Shown piece by piece: positions 16,632-25,424 of a stretch of 45,682 bases of DNA. The notes beneath the pieces were generated by a model that had not been told where the DNA came from, did not search any database, and saw only the letters and a program-made list of their open reading frames with translations. The stretch lies in the NCBI GenBank assembly GCA_022766605.1, contig JALEOH010000014.1, forward strand, positions 1-45,682, read 5' to 3'. This DNA is from Ezakiella sp. GTDB lineage: Bacteria; Bacillota; Clostridia; Tissierellales; Peptoniphilaceae. The translations under genes were made by a program, and so were the position numbers. Within the stretch, counting starts at the first letter, position 1. Each line of letters begins with the position of its first letter.

Positions 16632-16656
16632 AAATCGATTGATAATCAATCGATTT
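16632..16656. promoter_or_regulatory. 25-bp near-perfect palindrome upstream of pcp
   Basis: AAATCGATTGAT and ATCAATCGATTT are 12-bp arms around one central base. The palindrome overlaps the DUF1846 stop codon and lies upstream of the pcp -10-like TATAAT. The symmetry and short centre suit a protein operator better than an RNA hairpin; no T-run follows it. The function is inferred. Confidence 0.5.
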
Positions 16657-18139
16657 ATATTGCCTTTGCACTATCTTCATAGTCACTTGTCAAGTCTATA
16701 TTTAATTTCCTAAAGAGCTCGTAGTCGACCATCGGAAGTATCGAGGTAGAGTGCCCACAAAGCCCTGATAATTTCGATAGATTGGCTATTACTATCTTCG
16801 CACTTGGATTGTATAGCTGACTTGTTGCAAGGGCGATTAAAACTTCCTCTAAATTAAGCTGAGTGTTGGATTTTTTCTCAAAACCTCTTTTCATTTCCAA
16901 TATTGGCTCTAGTACAGCTGGGTCTATCATATGAAGCTCATCAGGTAGGCTTGAAATCACCTTTAAAGTATTTAATATAGCACTTGCTGCACTATCCATT
17001 AGCTCCGACTCACGACCAGTTATTATTGTTCCATCATCCAACTCAATTGCCGTAACATTCCTATGGATGCCTTCTTTTAGCATATCGGCTTTTCTCTTTC
17101 TCGCTGCTTTTAGCGATAATCTATCCTCGGGCTTTAATCCAAGTTCATCCATAAGCCTTCTTATCCTTGAAAGCTCTTCGCCATTTAACATGCTTTTTTT
17201 ATATTCAAAATTGGCAAGTAAATATCTACGAACTATCTCTTGTCTTGCTGCCTCGCGACAAATTCCATCATCTACTATGCCCGAAGCTATTCTATTTACC
17301 CCCATATCGGTAGGACTTTTATACATGTCCTCGCCCATGATGCGATCTAGTATTCTCTTTAATACTGGGAAATTTTCCACATCTCGATTGTAATTGACTG
17401 CAACCTCACCATATGCCTGAAGATGAAAGGGATCTATTTGATTTATATCATTTAAATCGGCAGTTGCCGCCTCATATGCAAGATTGATTTCATGTTTTAG
17501 TGGCAAATTCCATACAGGAAAAGTTTCAAACTTTGCATATCCCGCCTTTACTCCTCTTTTGGCCTCATGATATAGTTGAGAAAGACATGTGCTCATCTTG
17601 CCACTGCCAGGCCCAGGTGCTGTTACAACGACTATTTGCCTAGTGGTTTTAATATAGCTATGCTTTCCAAAGCCATTATCCGATAAAACCATATCTACAT
17701 CAACCGGATAGCCCGCCGTATCCTCATGCAAATAGGTTGTTATTTTTCTAGCATTTAGCATCGAAACAAATCTATCGACATTTTCATCTGGATAATAGCG
17801 ATTTATTACAACCGAATTGACTAAAATATTCTTCTCTTTAAATCTCTCAATTAGCTTAAAACATTCGCTCTCATAAGTTAGACCGGAGTTGTTATTCATC
17901 TTATTGGTCTTGATATCAAGAGCCCTTATTGCAATTACAACCTCTAATTTATCTCTTAAAGTCTCAAAAAGCGTGAATTTAATATCTTCATCATAGCCTG
18001 GAAGCACTCTTGCAGCATGTCTATCGCCAAAGAGCTTTCCTCCAAACTCGAGATAGAGCTTTTCAAATTTGCTTACTCTTTCTAAAATATACTCCGTCTG
18101 CTCTTTTATATATAATTCGTTTGAAAATCCATTCTTCAT
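16655..18139 (-). CDS. DUF1846 family protein
   Basis: This 494-residue protein matches the DUF1846 family (PF08903) of Firmicutes. Recognisable segments are FGGKLFGDRHAARVLPGYD near residue 32, TTRQIVVVTAPGPGSGKMSTCLSQLYHE near residue 175 (a P-loop-like GPGSGK), FPVWNLPLKHEINLAYEAATADL, and the C-terminal GLCGHSTSILPMVD. The GPGSGKM motif suggests nucleotide binding, but the activity is not known to me. It has its own promoter directly after the rplA terminator. No membrane segments are present. Confidence 0.88.
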   Translation of the reverse strand: MKNGFSNELYIKEQTEYILERVSKFEKLYLEFGGKLFGDRHAARVLPGYDEDIKFTLFETLRDKLEVVIAIRALDIKTNKMNNNSGLTYESECFKLIERFKEKNILVNSVVINRYYPDENVDRFVSMLNARKITTYLHEDTAGYPVDVDMVLSDNGFGKHSYIKTTRQIVVVTAPGPGSGKMSTCLSQLYHEAKRGVKAGYAKFETFPVWNLPLKHEINLAYEAATADLNDINQIDPFHLQAYGEVAVNYNRDVENFPVLKRILDRIMGEDMYKSPTDMGVNRIASGIVDDGICREAARQEIVRRYLLANFEYKKSMLNGEELSRIRRLMDELGLKPEDRLSLKAARKRKADMLKEGIHRNVTAIELDDGTIITGRESELMDSAASAILNTLKVISSLPDELHMIDPAVLEPILEMKRGFEKKSNTQLNLEEVLIALATSQLYNPSAKIVIANLSKLSGLCGHSTSILPMVDYELFRKLNIDLTSDYEDSAKAI

Positions 18140-18154
18140 AATATCACCAAGACT

Positions 18155-18183
18155 ATTTTACCAAATTAACACTAAAATTTCAA
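18155..18183 (-). promoter_or_regulatory. Promoter of the DUF1846 gene
   Basis: On the - strand, TTGAAA (18178-18183) and TAAAAT (18155-18160) are 17 bp apart, just after the rplA terminator and shortly before the ATG at 18139. Confidence 0.7.
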
Positions 18184-18185
18184 CA

Positions 18186-18215
18186 CAAAAAAGAGACCAC
18201 CTTTAAGTGATCTCT
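18186..18215 (-). terminator. Terminator of the rplK-rplA unit
   Basis: On the - strand, AGAGATCAC / GTGGTCTCT forms nine pairs (one G-T) with loop TTAAAG, followed by T6. It ends the ribosomal protein operon 7 bp after the rplA stop. Confidence 0.9.
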
Positions 18216-18222
18216 CGATAAA

Positions 18223-18918
18223 TTATTCTGTGAATTTATTTGGATTTAGCTTTACGCCAGGACCCATAGTTGGAGTTATAACTACACTTCTTAGATATTT
18301 GCCCTTTGCAGCTGCTGGCTTAGCCTTTACAATTGCTTCCATTATGGCTTTAAGATTATCCTTGATCTTCTCTTCGCCGAAGCTTGCCTTGCCAATTGCA
18401 GTATGGATGATATTTGCCTTGTCAAGACGATATTCAACCTTACCTGCCTTAACTTCCTCTACTGCTCTTGCAACATCCATTGTAACTGTGCCGCTCTTTG
18501 GGTTTGGCATCAAGCCCTTAGGACCAAGTACCTTACCTAAGCGTCCTACAAGACCCATCATATCTGGAGTTGCAATTAGTGTATCGAATTCGAACCAATT
18601 TTCCTTTTGAATCTTTTCTACAAAGTCTTCTGCGCCAACATAATCAGCCCCAGCATCCTTTGCCTCTTGTTCCTTTGGTCCTTTTGCAATTACAAGAACG
18701 CGAACGCTCTTACCTGTTCCATGTGGTAAAACAATTGCACCACGAACTTGTTGATCAGCGTGTCTTGAGTCAACGCCAAGTCTTACGTGAAGCTCAATTG
18801 TTTCGTCGAATTTTGCAGTAGCTGATTTTAAACAATTCTTTACTGCATCGTCAATTTCGTATAATTCAGTCTTATCAAATGCCTTTACAGCCTCTTGATA
18901 TTTCTTACCTCTTTTCAT
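18223..18918 (-). CDS. rplA: Ribosomal protein uL1
   Basis: uL1 of the 50S L1 stalk, and in many bacteria a translational repressor of its own rplK-rplA operon. The 231 residues begin [16 protein letters not shown] and contain [47 protein letters not shown] (the signature region) and [17 protein letters not shown] at the end. A GGGGGTGA site supports the ATG at 18918 over the adjacent TTG. It follows rplK by 11 bp. rplJ and rplL do not follow; a terminator and an unrelated gene do. Confidence 0.97.
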   Translation of the reverse strand: MKRGKKYQEAVKAFDKTELYEIDDAVKNCLKSATAKFDETIELHVRLGVDSRHADQQVRGAIVLPHGTGKSVRVLVIAKGPKEQEAKDAGADYVGAEDFVEKIQKENWFEFDTLIATPDMMGLVGRLGKVLGPKGLMPNPKSGTVTMDVARAVEEVKAGKVEYRLDKANIIHTAIGKASFGEEKIKDNLKAIMEAIVKAKPAAAKGKYLRSVVITPTMGPGVKLNPNKFTE

Positions 18919-18929
18919 CAACTCACCCC

Positions 18930-19355
18930 CTATTCTTCAACTTCTACGCCCATGCTTCTTGCGGTGCCTGCAATGACTCTCATTGCAGCTTCAACACTTG
19001 CAGCATTAAGGTCTTCCATCTTGGTCTTTGCAATCTCTTCTAATTGAGCCTTAGAAAGCTTACCAACTTTTTTCTTATTTGGTTCGCCTGAAGCCTTTTC
19101 AAGCTTTAAAGCTTTTTTAATTAGAACAGCTGCTGGTGGGGTCTTTGTAATGAAAGTAAAAGACCTATCTTGATAGACGGTTAATACAACAGGAATAATT
19201 AGACCCATTTGATCTTGAGTCTTTGCATTAAATTCCTTTGTAAATTGAACGATATTAACACCATGAGGTCCTAGTGCGGTACCTACCGGCGGAGCTGGTG
19301 TTGCCTTACCTGCCGGAATTTGTAATTTAACTATAGCTGAAACTTTCTTAGCCAT
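18930..19355 (-). CDS. rplK: Ribosomal protein uL11
   Basis: uL11 of the 50S GTPase-associated centre, the base of the L7/L12 stalk. The 141 residues contain [23 protein letters not shown] at the start, [14 protein letters not shown] and the C-terminal [22 protein letters not shown] precedes the ATG. It lies 61 bp after nusG, a gap long enough to hold the leader site used by uL1 in other bacteria, though I did not identify such a site. Confidence 0.97.
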   Translation of the reverse strand: MAKKVSAIVKLQIPAGKATPAPPVGTALGPHGVNIVQFTKEFNAKTQDQMGLIIPVVLTVYQDRSFTFITKTPPAAVLIKKALKLEKASGEPNKKKVGKLSKAQLEEIAKTKMEDLNAASVEAAMRVIAGTARSMGVEVEE

Positions 19356-19416
19356 TTATTCCTCCTTAATATATCGTGGTATGATAGGAGCATATCTCCC
19401 ACTCTTTCAAATTAGT

Positions 19417-19950
19417 TTAAAGTTTTTCGATAGTGTCGAAGTCAACATCCACAGGTTGTTGACGTCCAAATATATCTACTAATATTTTTAATTTCCTAGC
19501 CTTCTTGTCGACCGAAATGACATCTGCGACTGCATCTTTAAATGCACCATACATTACTATAACTCTATCGCCTTCTTCGATGTCCATTGGCTTTTTGACT
19601 ATTTCTTCAGTCATTCCCAAGCTCTTTAGCTCGCGGTCAGTTAGTGCAATCGGCTTGCCCGATGGTCCAACAAAACCAGTAACCCCACGAGTATTACGCA
19701 CTAAATACCAGCTCTCGTCATCTACGATCATATTTACCAAAACATAACCGGGAAAGCTCTTTCTAGTCTTAATCTTAGTAGGATTATTTTTATCTACATA
19801 GTTTTCAGTTGGAACTAAAACCTCGAAAATATCATCGACATTTCCGCGATTTTCTACCATCTTCTCAATGGTCGCCTTGACCTTGTTCTCGTGCCCGCTG
19901 TATGTGTGAACCACATACCACTTAGCCTCTTTTCTCCTGTCTTCAGTCAT
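19417..19950 (-). CDS. nusG: Transcription antitermination factor NusG
   Basis: NusG binds RNA polymerase and influences pausing and Rho-dependent termination. The 177 residues have the NGN domain (AKWYVVHTYSGHENKVKATIEKMVENRG, then FPGYVLVNMIVDDESWYLVRNTRGVTGFVG) and a C-terminal KOW domain (IEEGDRVIVMYGAFKDAVADV). Length is normal. It starts 1 bp after the secE stop, the canonical secE-nusG coupling. Confidence 0.97.
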   Translation of the reverse strand: MTEDRRKEAKWYVVHTYSGHENKVKATIEKMVENRGNVDDIFEVLVPTENYVDKNNPTKIKTRKSFPGYVLVNMIVDDESWYLVRNTRGVTGFVGPSGKPIALTDRELKSLGMTEEIVKKPMDIEEGDRVIVMYGAFKDAVADVISVDKKARKLKILVDIFGRQQPVDVDFDTIEKL

Positions 19951-19951
19951 T

Positions 19952-20167
19952 TTATAAATTCATCAATAATGAATAAACATAACCGATTCCAAGGTCTAAG
20001 AGATAAACAACGATACTAAATACAATACTAAATGCCAAAACAACTCCTGTATAGTTTAGAAGTTCTTTCTTATTAGGCCAAATGACCTTTTTGGATTCAG
20101 TGCGAACGCCCTTAAGATAGGTAGCGAGTTTGCCCCTTTTCTTTTCAACCTTTACATCTGTCGCCAT
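19952..20167 (-). CDS. secE: Preprotein translocase subunit SecE
   Basis: SecE of the SecYEG translocon. This is the short Gram-positive form (71 aa): a basic N terminus, the amphipathic helix with YLKGVRTESKKVIWPNKKEL (the conserved VxWPxxxE motif) and a single membrane segment (VVLAFSIVFSIVVYLLDLGIGYV). It lies between rpmG and nusG as expected. No tRNA-Trp gene is present in the 14-bp gap to rpmG, unlike in some relatives. Confidence 0.95.
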   Translation of the reverse strand: MATDVKVEKKRGKLATYLKGVRTESKKVIWPNKKELLNYTGVVLAFSIVFSIVVYLLDLGIGYVYSLLMNL

Positions 20168-20181
20168 ACTATTCTCCCTTC

Positions 20182-20331
20182 TTACTTAGTTTCCTTGTGA
20201 ACGGTGTGTTTTTGACAGAACTTGCAGTACTTTTTAAGCTCAATTCTTTCTGTCGTGTTCTTCTTGTTCTTTTTAGTTCTGTAATTTCTTTGTTTGCACT
20301 CAGTGCATTCCAAGGTAATTGCATCTCTCAA
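20182..20331 (-). CDS. rpmG: Ribosomal protein bL33 (C+ form)
   Basis: This 49-residue gene starts with TTG at 20329-20331, preceded by AGGAGGTGA with 5-nt spacing. The product reads [16 protein letters not shown], a Lys/Asn-rich middle and [21 protein letters not shown]. The two CXXC pairs (CTEC and CKFC) make it the zinc-binding C+ form of bL33, which can be replaced under zinc limitation in organisms with a C- paralogue. rpmG-secE-nusG-rplK-rplA is a classical order. Confidence 0.95.
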   Translation of the reverse strand: MRDAITLECTECKQRNYRTKKNKKNTTERIELKKYCKFCQKHTVHKETK

Positions 20332-20420
20332 AGTAGTCACCTCCTAAATTTTTGCATCAACAAAAATAATTCACATTTCCATACTCCATTGGCAAATGCG
20401 AATCTTGTTCACACTCCTAG

Positions 20421-20449
20421 ATTATAACATAGACCTAGACTCTTTGCAA
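20421..20449 (-). promoter_or_regulatory. Promoter of rpmG-secE-nusG-rplK-rplA
   Basis: On the - strand, TTGCAA (20444-20449) and TATAAT (20421-20426) are 17 bp apart, giving a leader of about 80 nt before the rpmG TTG. The hexamers are the same as those of the tRNA-Arg/wal promoter. Confidence 0.8.
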
Positions 20450-20493
20450 GTATTTTTTAAAATTTTTTATGAAAATCAAGAAATTTTTTTAAC

Positions 20494-20522
20494 AAAAAAT
20501 CCTCGAGATCTAAGCTCGAGGA
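20494..20522 (-). terminator. Terminator of the purine operon
   Basis: On the - strand, TCCTCGAG / CTCGAGGA is a perfect 8-bp stem with a 7-nt loop followed by T6. It comes 5 bp after the stop of the small membrane protein gene and should end the purE-to-membrane-protein transcript. Confidence 0.9.
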
Positions 20523-20527
20523 TAATT

Positions 20528-20980
20528 TTAAAATGATATTAAAGACATCAGTCCAAATACATAGATATATAATATATATGCGACAATTGCCGTCATGAGT
20601 AAAAATATCACTATGCCAATATAATGGACGGGTCTTCTATTTTTTCTTAAGAACATCGATATGACCGCGAGGATTGCATTTGCAATAAATAATAAAAATA
20701 ATATTATAAATAATACTTTTATTAGCCCATAGCTTAGGATATCAGTCTTTAAAAACATCCATGTCAGCAGTGCAAATAACACGATTATTCCAAGACTGAT
20801 TATTACATTTGTATGCCTGACCCATTTAGTTGCCGCAAGCGCTATATGCATTAAGAAAAGATAAGCTCCTGCTAGCAATAAAAATACTTTTATATTCTCT
20901 TTATGGATAATTGCAAGTATGATATAAAGTAGGCTTAAGCCCCCGACGACCGCCGCGGGTACATAATCCTTTTGTCTCAT
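20528..20980 (-). CDS. Small polytopic membrane protein of unknown function
   Basis: This 150-residue protein is almost entirely hydrophobic, with about five membrane segments (AAVVGGLSLLYIILAII, VFLLLAGAYLFLMHIALAA, VIISLGIIVLFALLTWMF, VLFIILFLLFIANAILAV, IGIVIFLLMTAIVAYILYI). I do not recognise the family. It starts 12 bp after the NCS2 permease and is followed by a terminator, so it is the last gene of the purine operon. A role in nucleobase transport or in the membrane under purine control is only a guess from position. GGAGC precedes the ATG. Confidence 0.75.
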   Translation of the reverse strand: MRQKDYVPAAVVGGLSLLYIILAIIHKENIKVFLLLAGAYLFLMHIALAATKWVRHTNVIISLGIIVLFALLTWMFLKTDILSYGLIKVLFIILFLLFIANAILAVISMFLRKNRRPVHYIGIVIFLLMTAIVAYILYIYVFGLMSLISF

Positions 20981-20992
20981 AAAATGCTCCTT

Positions 20993-22294
20993 TTAGACCA
21001 AGAAGATATATCTTAGTATAAATAAAATTGAGAGTATCCACATAAGTGGACTGACTTCTTTGTGTTTTCCTGTCAAAGTCTTTATTAAAGTATATGAGAT
21101 AATTCCAAATACAATTCCCTCTGCAATTGAATATGCAAATGGCATCATTGCAATTGTTAAAAATGCTGGAAGAGCTTCTGTGGTATCGTTGAAATTGATA
21201 TCCATAACCGAGCTCATCATAAACATTCCAACCATTACTAGTATTGGTGCCGTTGCTGCAGCTGGTATCAATTGGAATAATGGTGCGATGAATAATGCAA
21301 GTAAGAACATCACCCCTGTTGTAACTGCGGTTAAACCTGTTCTTCCACCTTCTGCTACGCCTGCTGAGCTTTCTACATATGTCGTTACAGTAGAGGTTCC
21401 CATGCAAGATCCAAATACAGTACCGATTGCATCGGTTGTAAGAGCTGCGCTTACGCGAGGTAGCTTGCCGTCTTTATCAAGCATATTGGTCTTAGCTGCA
21501 ACTCCAGCTAGAGTTCCAACTGTATCAAATATATCTACAAATAGGAAAGTCAAAACTACTATCCAAAAATCTGCCGTCATTATCTCCTTAAATGGTACAA
21601 ATTTAAAGGCAACATCCTTTAATGATGGTGGTAGGCTAAAGATTTGGAAGTTTTCTGGCAATACAGTTACTCCAAATGGAATGCCGATTACTGTTGCAAA
21701 GATAATTCCAATTAAAAGTGCTCCTTTTACTTTCTTGGCATAGAGTATTGCTGTTACTAATAACGTTATCATAAATACTATTGCAGTTGGATTTGATAAA
21801 TCTCCAAGTGAGATCAGGGTTGCGTCATTGTTGCTTATTATGCCTGCTTGTGTAAAGCCAAGGAATGCTATAAATAATCCAATACCAGCACTTACTGCTT
21901 TTTTAAGTGATAGTGGAATCAAGTCGAATATGGCTTCTCTGACTTTTAAGAAACTCAAAATGATAAATATAATACCTTCTACTAATACTGCTGTTAGGGC
22001 AAATTGCCATGAATAGCCCATTACGCCACAGACAGTAAATGCAAAATATGCATTTAAGCCCATTCCTGGTGCAAGTGCAAATGGATACTTTGCATATAGA
22101 CCCATTAGTATTGTTGATAGACCTGCCGCAAGTGCAGTAGCAGTAAATACTCCGCCAAAGTCCATACCAGCTTGACTTAATAGTCCTGGATTGACAGCTA
22201 GTATATAGACCATGGTCATAAAAGTGGTAAGCCCCGCTAGAATCTCGGTCTTTACATTAGTGCCGTTTTCTTTCAATTTAAAAAATTTTTCCAT
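20993..22294 (-). CDS. NCS2 family purine permease (AzgA/PbuG type)
   Basis: This 433-residue transporter of the NCS2 AzgA-like subfamily (COG2252) carries hypoxanthine, guanine or adenine by proton symport. Diagnostic segments are TEILAGLTTFMTMVYILAVNP at the start, ALAPGMGLNAYFAFTVC, VLTFLFVDIFDTVGTLAGVAAK, and GTSTVTTYVESSAGVAEGGRTGLTAV. About 12-14 membrane segments are present. It lies 30 bp after purH with no room for its own riboswitch, so import would be co-expressed with de novo synthesis; this is unusual because salvage permeases are usually repressed separately by guanine. Exact substrate is not decidable from sequence. Confidence 0.92.
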   Translation of the reverse strand: MEKFFKLKENGTNVKTEILAGLTTFMTMVYILAVNPGLLSQAGMDFGGVFTATALAAGLSTILMGLYAKYPFALAPGMGLNAYFAFTVCGVMGYSWQFALTAVLVEGIIFIILSFLKVREAIFDLIPLSLKKAVSAGIGLFIAFLGFTQAGIISNNDATLISLGDLSNPTAIVFMITLLVTAILYAKKVKGALLIGIIFATVIGIPFGVTVLPENFQIFSLPPSLKDVAFKFVPFKEIMTADFWIVVLTFLFVDIFDTVGTLAGVAAKTNMLDKDGKLPRVSAALTTDAIGTVFGSCMGTSTVTTYVESSAGVAEGGRTGLTAVTTGVMFLLALFIAPLFQLIPAAATAPILVMVGMFMMSSVMDINFNDTTEALPAFLTIAMMPFAYSIAEGIVFGIISYTLIKTLTGKHKEVSPLMWILSILFILRYIFLV

Positions 22295-22324
22295 AATACC
22301 TCCGTGTGGATAGGGAATATTTCC

Positions 22325-23854
22325 CTAGTGTTTAAAGTGTCTCACGCTTGTAAAGCATAGGCTTAGTCCAAGTTCGTCGGCAGCTTTAATGCTGTCCTCA
22401 TCCTTGATACTTCCGCCCGGCTCTACTACGGCCTTGACACCGTGCTTTGCAAGTAGGCGAATACAGTCGTCAAATGGGAAGAATCCATCCGATGCTAGCA
22501 CTGCTCCTGCCGCCTTATCCCCTGCTTGTTTTAATGCAGCTTCTACTGCATAAAACCGATTTACATTGCCAAGCCCAATGCCGACTGTAGCACCGTCTTT
22601 GGCTAGTACAACTGCGTTGGATTTTGCAAACTTAACTGCTTTTAGTGCAAATGCCATATCTTCAAGCTCTTTATCGCTTGGTTGAGCCTTGGATACAACA
22701 GTCATCTTGCAATCCTCTTTGGAATCTCTCTCTTGTACTAAAAGAGTTCCCGGTATAAATTTATAATCAAATCCAAATTGAGATCCATTTGTGATCTCTG
22801 GTAATTCCAATACTCTTAAATTCTTTTTCTTAGAAAAAATCTCAAGAGCCTCACTAGTATAGCTTGGAGCTATAATGACCTCTAAGAATAACTTTACCAT
22901 CTCTTGGGCGGCGCTTTCATCGATTTCACGATTGCTAGCAATTATCCCACCAAATATACTTTCGGTATCGCACTCATATGCCTTAAGATATGCCTCTTTA
23001 ATGGTATCAGCCTCACCAATGCCACATGGATTAGTATGCTTAACCGCCACCACCGCAGGCTTTTTATAAAAAAGCTTAACCATTTCAACAGCCGCACTTG
23101 CATCATAGAGATTATTAAAGCTAAGCTTCTTTCCTTGAATTATCTTAGCTGTGCCAACTCCACCTGATTCACCATTATATATCTTATATTCCATGCCACT
23201 TTGATGTGGATTTTCTCCATATCTCAATTCACTAACTTTTTCAAATGGAATCGTAAGCAAATCTGGATAATCCACTCCATCCTTTTCATTGAAATATTTT
23301 GCAATCCACGCATCGTAGTTCGCCGTAAGATTAAAGGCCTTTCTTGCAAGATATCGTCTTGTTTCAATAGTAGTCGCCTTATTTTCCTTTAACTCCGATA
23401 AAACTAAATCGAAGTCACTATTGTCCACTATGATATTAGTATATTTGAAATTCTTTGCAGCTGCCCTTATCATCGATGGGCCTCCAATATCTATTTTTTC
23501 AATTATTTCATCGTCGCTATCTGTATTAAGATAAGTGTCTACAAAAGGATAAAGCGAGTTTACAACTATATCAATAGGCTTTGCTCCAAGCTTTAAAAGC
23601 TCTGCAACATCCTTAGTATTTTCTCTGCGATATAAAATTCCGGCATGTATCTTTGGGTGAAGAGTCTTTACTCTCCCACCTAGACATTCTTCAAACTCAG
23701 TATATTCGCTTACATCCATTACCTCAACGCCCTTATCCTTGAGATAATTAAGCGTTCCGCCGGTTGATAATATCTTATATCCTAGCTCACAAAGGCTTTT
23801 TGCAAAGTCTTCAATTCCTTCCTTGTCATAACACGAAAATAGTGCAAAACTCAT
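22325..23854 (-). CDS. purH: Bifunctional AICAR formyltransferase/IMP cyclohydrolase
   Basis: PurH carries out the last two steps to IMP: AICAR plus 10-formyl-THF to FAICAR, then ring closure. The 509 residues have an MGS-like cyclohydrolase domain at the N terminus (STGGTLNYLKDKGVEV, GGRVKTLHPKIHAGIL) and the AICARFT domain with VAVKHTNPCGIG (catalytic Lys/His region), ASDGFFPFDD and a C-terminal CFTSVRHFKH close to the usual RHFRH ending. It overlaps purN by 4 bp (ATGA). Confidence 0.97.
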   Translation of the reverse strand: MSFALFSCYDKEGIEDFAKSLCELGYKILSTGGTLNYLKDKGVEVMDVSEYTEFEECLGGRVKTLHPKIHAGILYRRENTKDVAELLKLGAKPIDIVVNSLYPFVDTYLNTDSDDEIIEKIDIGGPSMIRAAAKNFKYTNIIVDNSDFDLVLSELKENKATTIETRRYLARKAFNLTANYDAWIAKYFNEKDGVDYPDLLTIPFEKVSELRYGENPHQSGMEYKIYNGESGGVGTAKIIQGKKLSFNNLYDASAAVEMVKLFYKKPAVVAVKHTNPCGIGEADTIKEAYLKAYECDTESIFGGIIASNREIDESAAQEMVKLFLEVIIAPSYTSEALEIFSKKKNLRVLELPEITNGSQFGFDYKFIPGTLLVQERDSKEDCKMTVVSKAQPSDKELEDMAFALKAVKFAKSNAVVLAKDGATVGIGLGNVNRFYAVEAALKQAGDKAAGAVLASDGFFPFDDCIRLLAKHGVKAVVEPGGSIKDEDSIKAADELGLSLCFTSVRHFKH

Positions 23855-24411
23855 TTCATTCTCCTTTCATTTAATATCATCTTAATTGCCATTTTATAAA
23901 TTTGATGCTCTGTTTCAAGCACTCTTTTTGCAATTTCATCAGCCGATTTCAATTGGCTAATATCCACCATCGACTGTAGCAATATCCTGCCCGAATCGAC
24001 TCCACCGTCGACTATATGGACGGTTGCCCCGCTAAAGAGCTCGTGATTACTAAAAACCGCTTCGTGGACATGCTCCCCATAATAACCCTTTCCACCATAT
24101 TTAGGCAGCCTTGATGGATGAATATTTACTATCAGAGGCATCTTCTCCACAAATTCACTTGAAATTATCTTTAAAAATCCCGCAAGAATTATGAGAGAGA
24201 TCTCCTCATCTTTTACGAATTTTTCTATCTCCTCAAAAAAATTTTTATTTATATATTTTGAATAGATTCCAAGTTTGCTAGCTCGTAAGATGCCATAACA
24301 CTCTCTATCAGAAAATACCGCTCTTATGTCCAATTCCTCTACGCCTCTTGCAATCGCCTCCATGTTGGTGCCAGAGCCTGAGACAAGTACTATAGCTCGG
24401 TTATCTTGCAT
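23851..24411 (-). CDS. purN: Phosphoribosylglycinamide formyltransferase PurN
   Basis: PurN transfers a formyl group from 10-formyl-THF to GAR. The 186 residues show VLVSGSGTNMEAI at the phosphate site and the catalytic signature IVNIHPSRLPKYGGKGYYG with N and H, followed by ATVHIVDGGVDSGRIL with the Asp. All three catalytic residues are present. It overlaps purM by 22 bp and purH by 4 bp. Confidence 0.96.
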   Translation of the reverse strand: MQDNRAIVLVSGSGTNMEAIARGVEELDIRAVFSDRECYGILRASKLGIYSKYINKNFFEEIEKFVKDEEISLIILAGFLKIISSEFVEKMPLIVNIHPSRLPKYGGKGYYGEHVHEAVFSNHELFSGATVHIVDGGVDSGRILLQSMVDISQLKSADEIAKRVLETEHQIYKMAIKMILNERRMK

Positions 24412-25415
24412 TTTTCATCGAGCTTCTTAACTCTTCCAAGAAGTACTGGCTCTTCTCCAGCTTCTTTTAATAGTTGCATAGCTTTCTTTTCATCAGCTGG
24501 ATCAATTGAAAATACAAATCCAATGCCCATGTTAAAAGTCGAGTACATCTCTTTAGTATCGACATTTCCCCATTCTTGTAATAAATCAAATATGGCTGGC
24601 TTTTTAATATCCTTAATAGAAATCTCTGCTCCAAGTCCGTCTGGAATCATCCTTGGAATATTTTCATAAAAGCCTCCACCTGTAATATGGCTCATTCCAT
24701 TTATCTTAACTTTATGCAGTACGCTAAAGACAGCATCTTTATATATTCTAGTAGGAGTCAAAAGTACTTCTTTAAGAGGACGATCCAATACGCCATAATC
24801 GCTATTTAAATCCGCCTTTTTCTCTTCAAATACGAGTCTACGAACAAGCGAATATCCATTGGAATGTATGCCTGAGCTTGGTAGCCCAATTAGAGCATCG
24901 CCTTCTTTTGCTTCACCTTTAATTATTTCATCCTCTTCTACTACTCCAACTGCAAAGCCTGCAATATCATATTCTCCATCTTGATAAAATCCGGGCATCT
25001 CTGCTGTTTCTCCACCTATTAATGCTGCGCCTGCCATAACGCAACCATCAGCAACTCCTCCAACTATATCGGCCATCTTTTCTGCAATCAATTTGCCGGT
25101 TGCGATATAATCGAGGAAAAATAGTGGCTCTGCTCCTTGACACAAAATATCATTCACGCACATTGCAACAGCATCGATACCAACTGTATCGTGCTTGTCG
25201 TTTAAAAAAGCTATTTTTAACTTGGTGCCAACTCCGTCGGTACCGCTTACCAAAACCGGCTTTTTATAATTATTTAGTTTAAATAATCCACTAAAACTTC
25301 CGATTCCGCCGATTACACCTTCTCTCTTAGTGCGAGCAATATGTTTTTTTATAAGTTCAACCTCTTTATAGCCTTGTTCTTTGTCAACTCCTGCATCTTT
25401 GTAAGAAATACTCAT
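24390..25415 (-). CDS. purM: Phosphoribosylformylglycinamidine cyclo-ligase (AIR synthetase)
   Basis: PurM closes the imidazole ring of FGAM to AIR using ATP. The 341 residues show YKDAGVDKEQGYKEVELIKK at the start, VLVSGTDGVGTKLKIA, DAVAMCVNDILCQGAEPLFFLDY, and GGGFYENIPRM near the second domain. Length is normal. It follows purF by 9 bp and overlaps purN at its 3' end. Confidence 0.97.
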   Translation of the reverse strand: MSISYKDAGVDKEQGYKEVELIKKHIARTKREGVIGGIGSFSGLFKLNNYKKPVLVSGTDGVGTKLKIAFLNDKHDTVGIDAVAMCVNDILCQGAEPLFFLDYIATGKLIAEKMADIVGGVADGCVMAGAALIGGETAEMPGFYQDGEYDIAGFAVGVVEEDEIIKGEAKEGDALIGLPSSGIHSNGYSLVRRLVFEEKKADLNSDYGVLDRPLKEVLLTPTRIYKDAVFSVLHKVKINGMSHITGGGFYENIPRMIPDGLGAEISIKDIKKPAIFDLLQEWGNVDTKEMYSTFNMGIGFVFSIDPADEKKAMQLLKEAGEEPVLLGRVKKLDEKCKITEL

Positions 25416-25424
25416 AAATCCTCC

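Noticed and set aside
20168..20181. tRNA-Trp between rpmG and secE, common in relatives
   Set aside because: The gap is 14 bp and cannot hold a tRNA.
21060..21743. 227-codon open frame on the + strand
   Set aside because: It is antisense to the NCS2 permease, has permease-derived composition and no ribosome binding site. It is a shadow frame.
22295..22324. Guanine riboswitch before the purine permease
   Set aside because: The gap to purH is only 30 bp and holds just a ribosome binding site.
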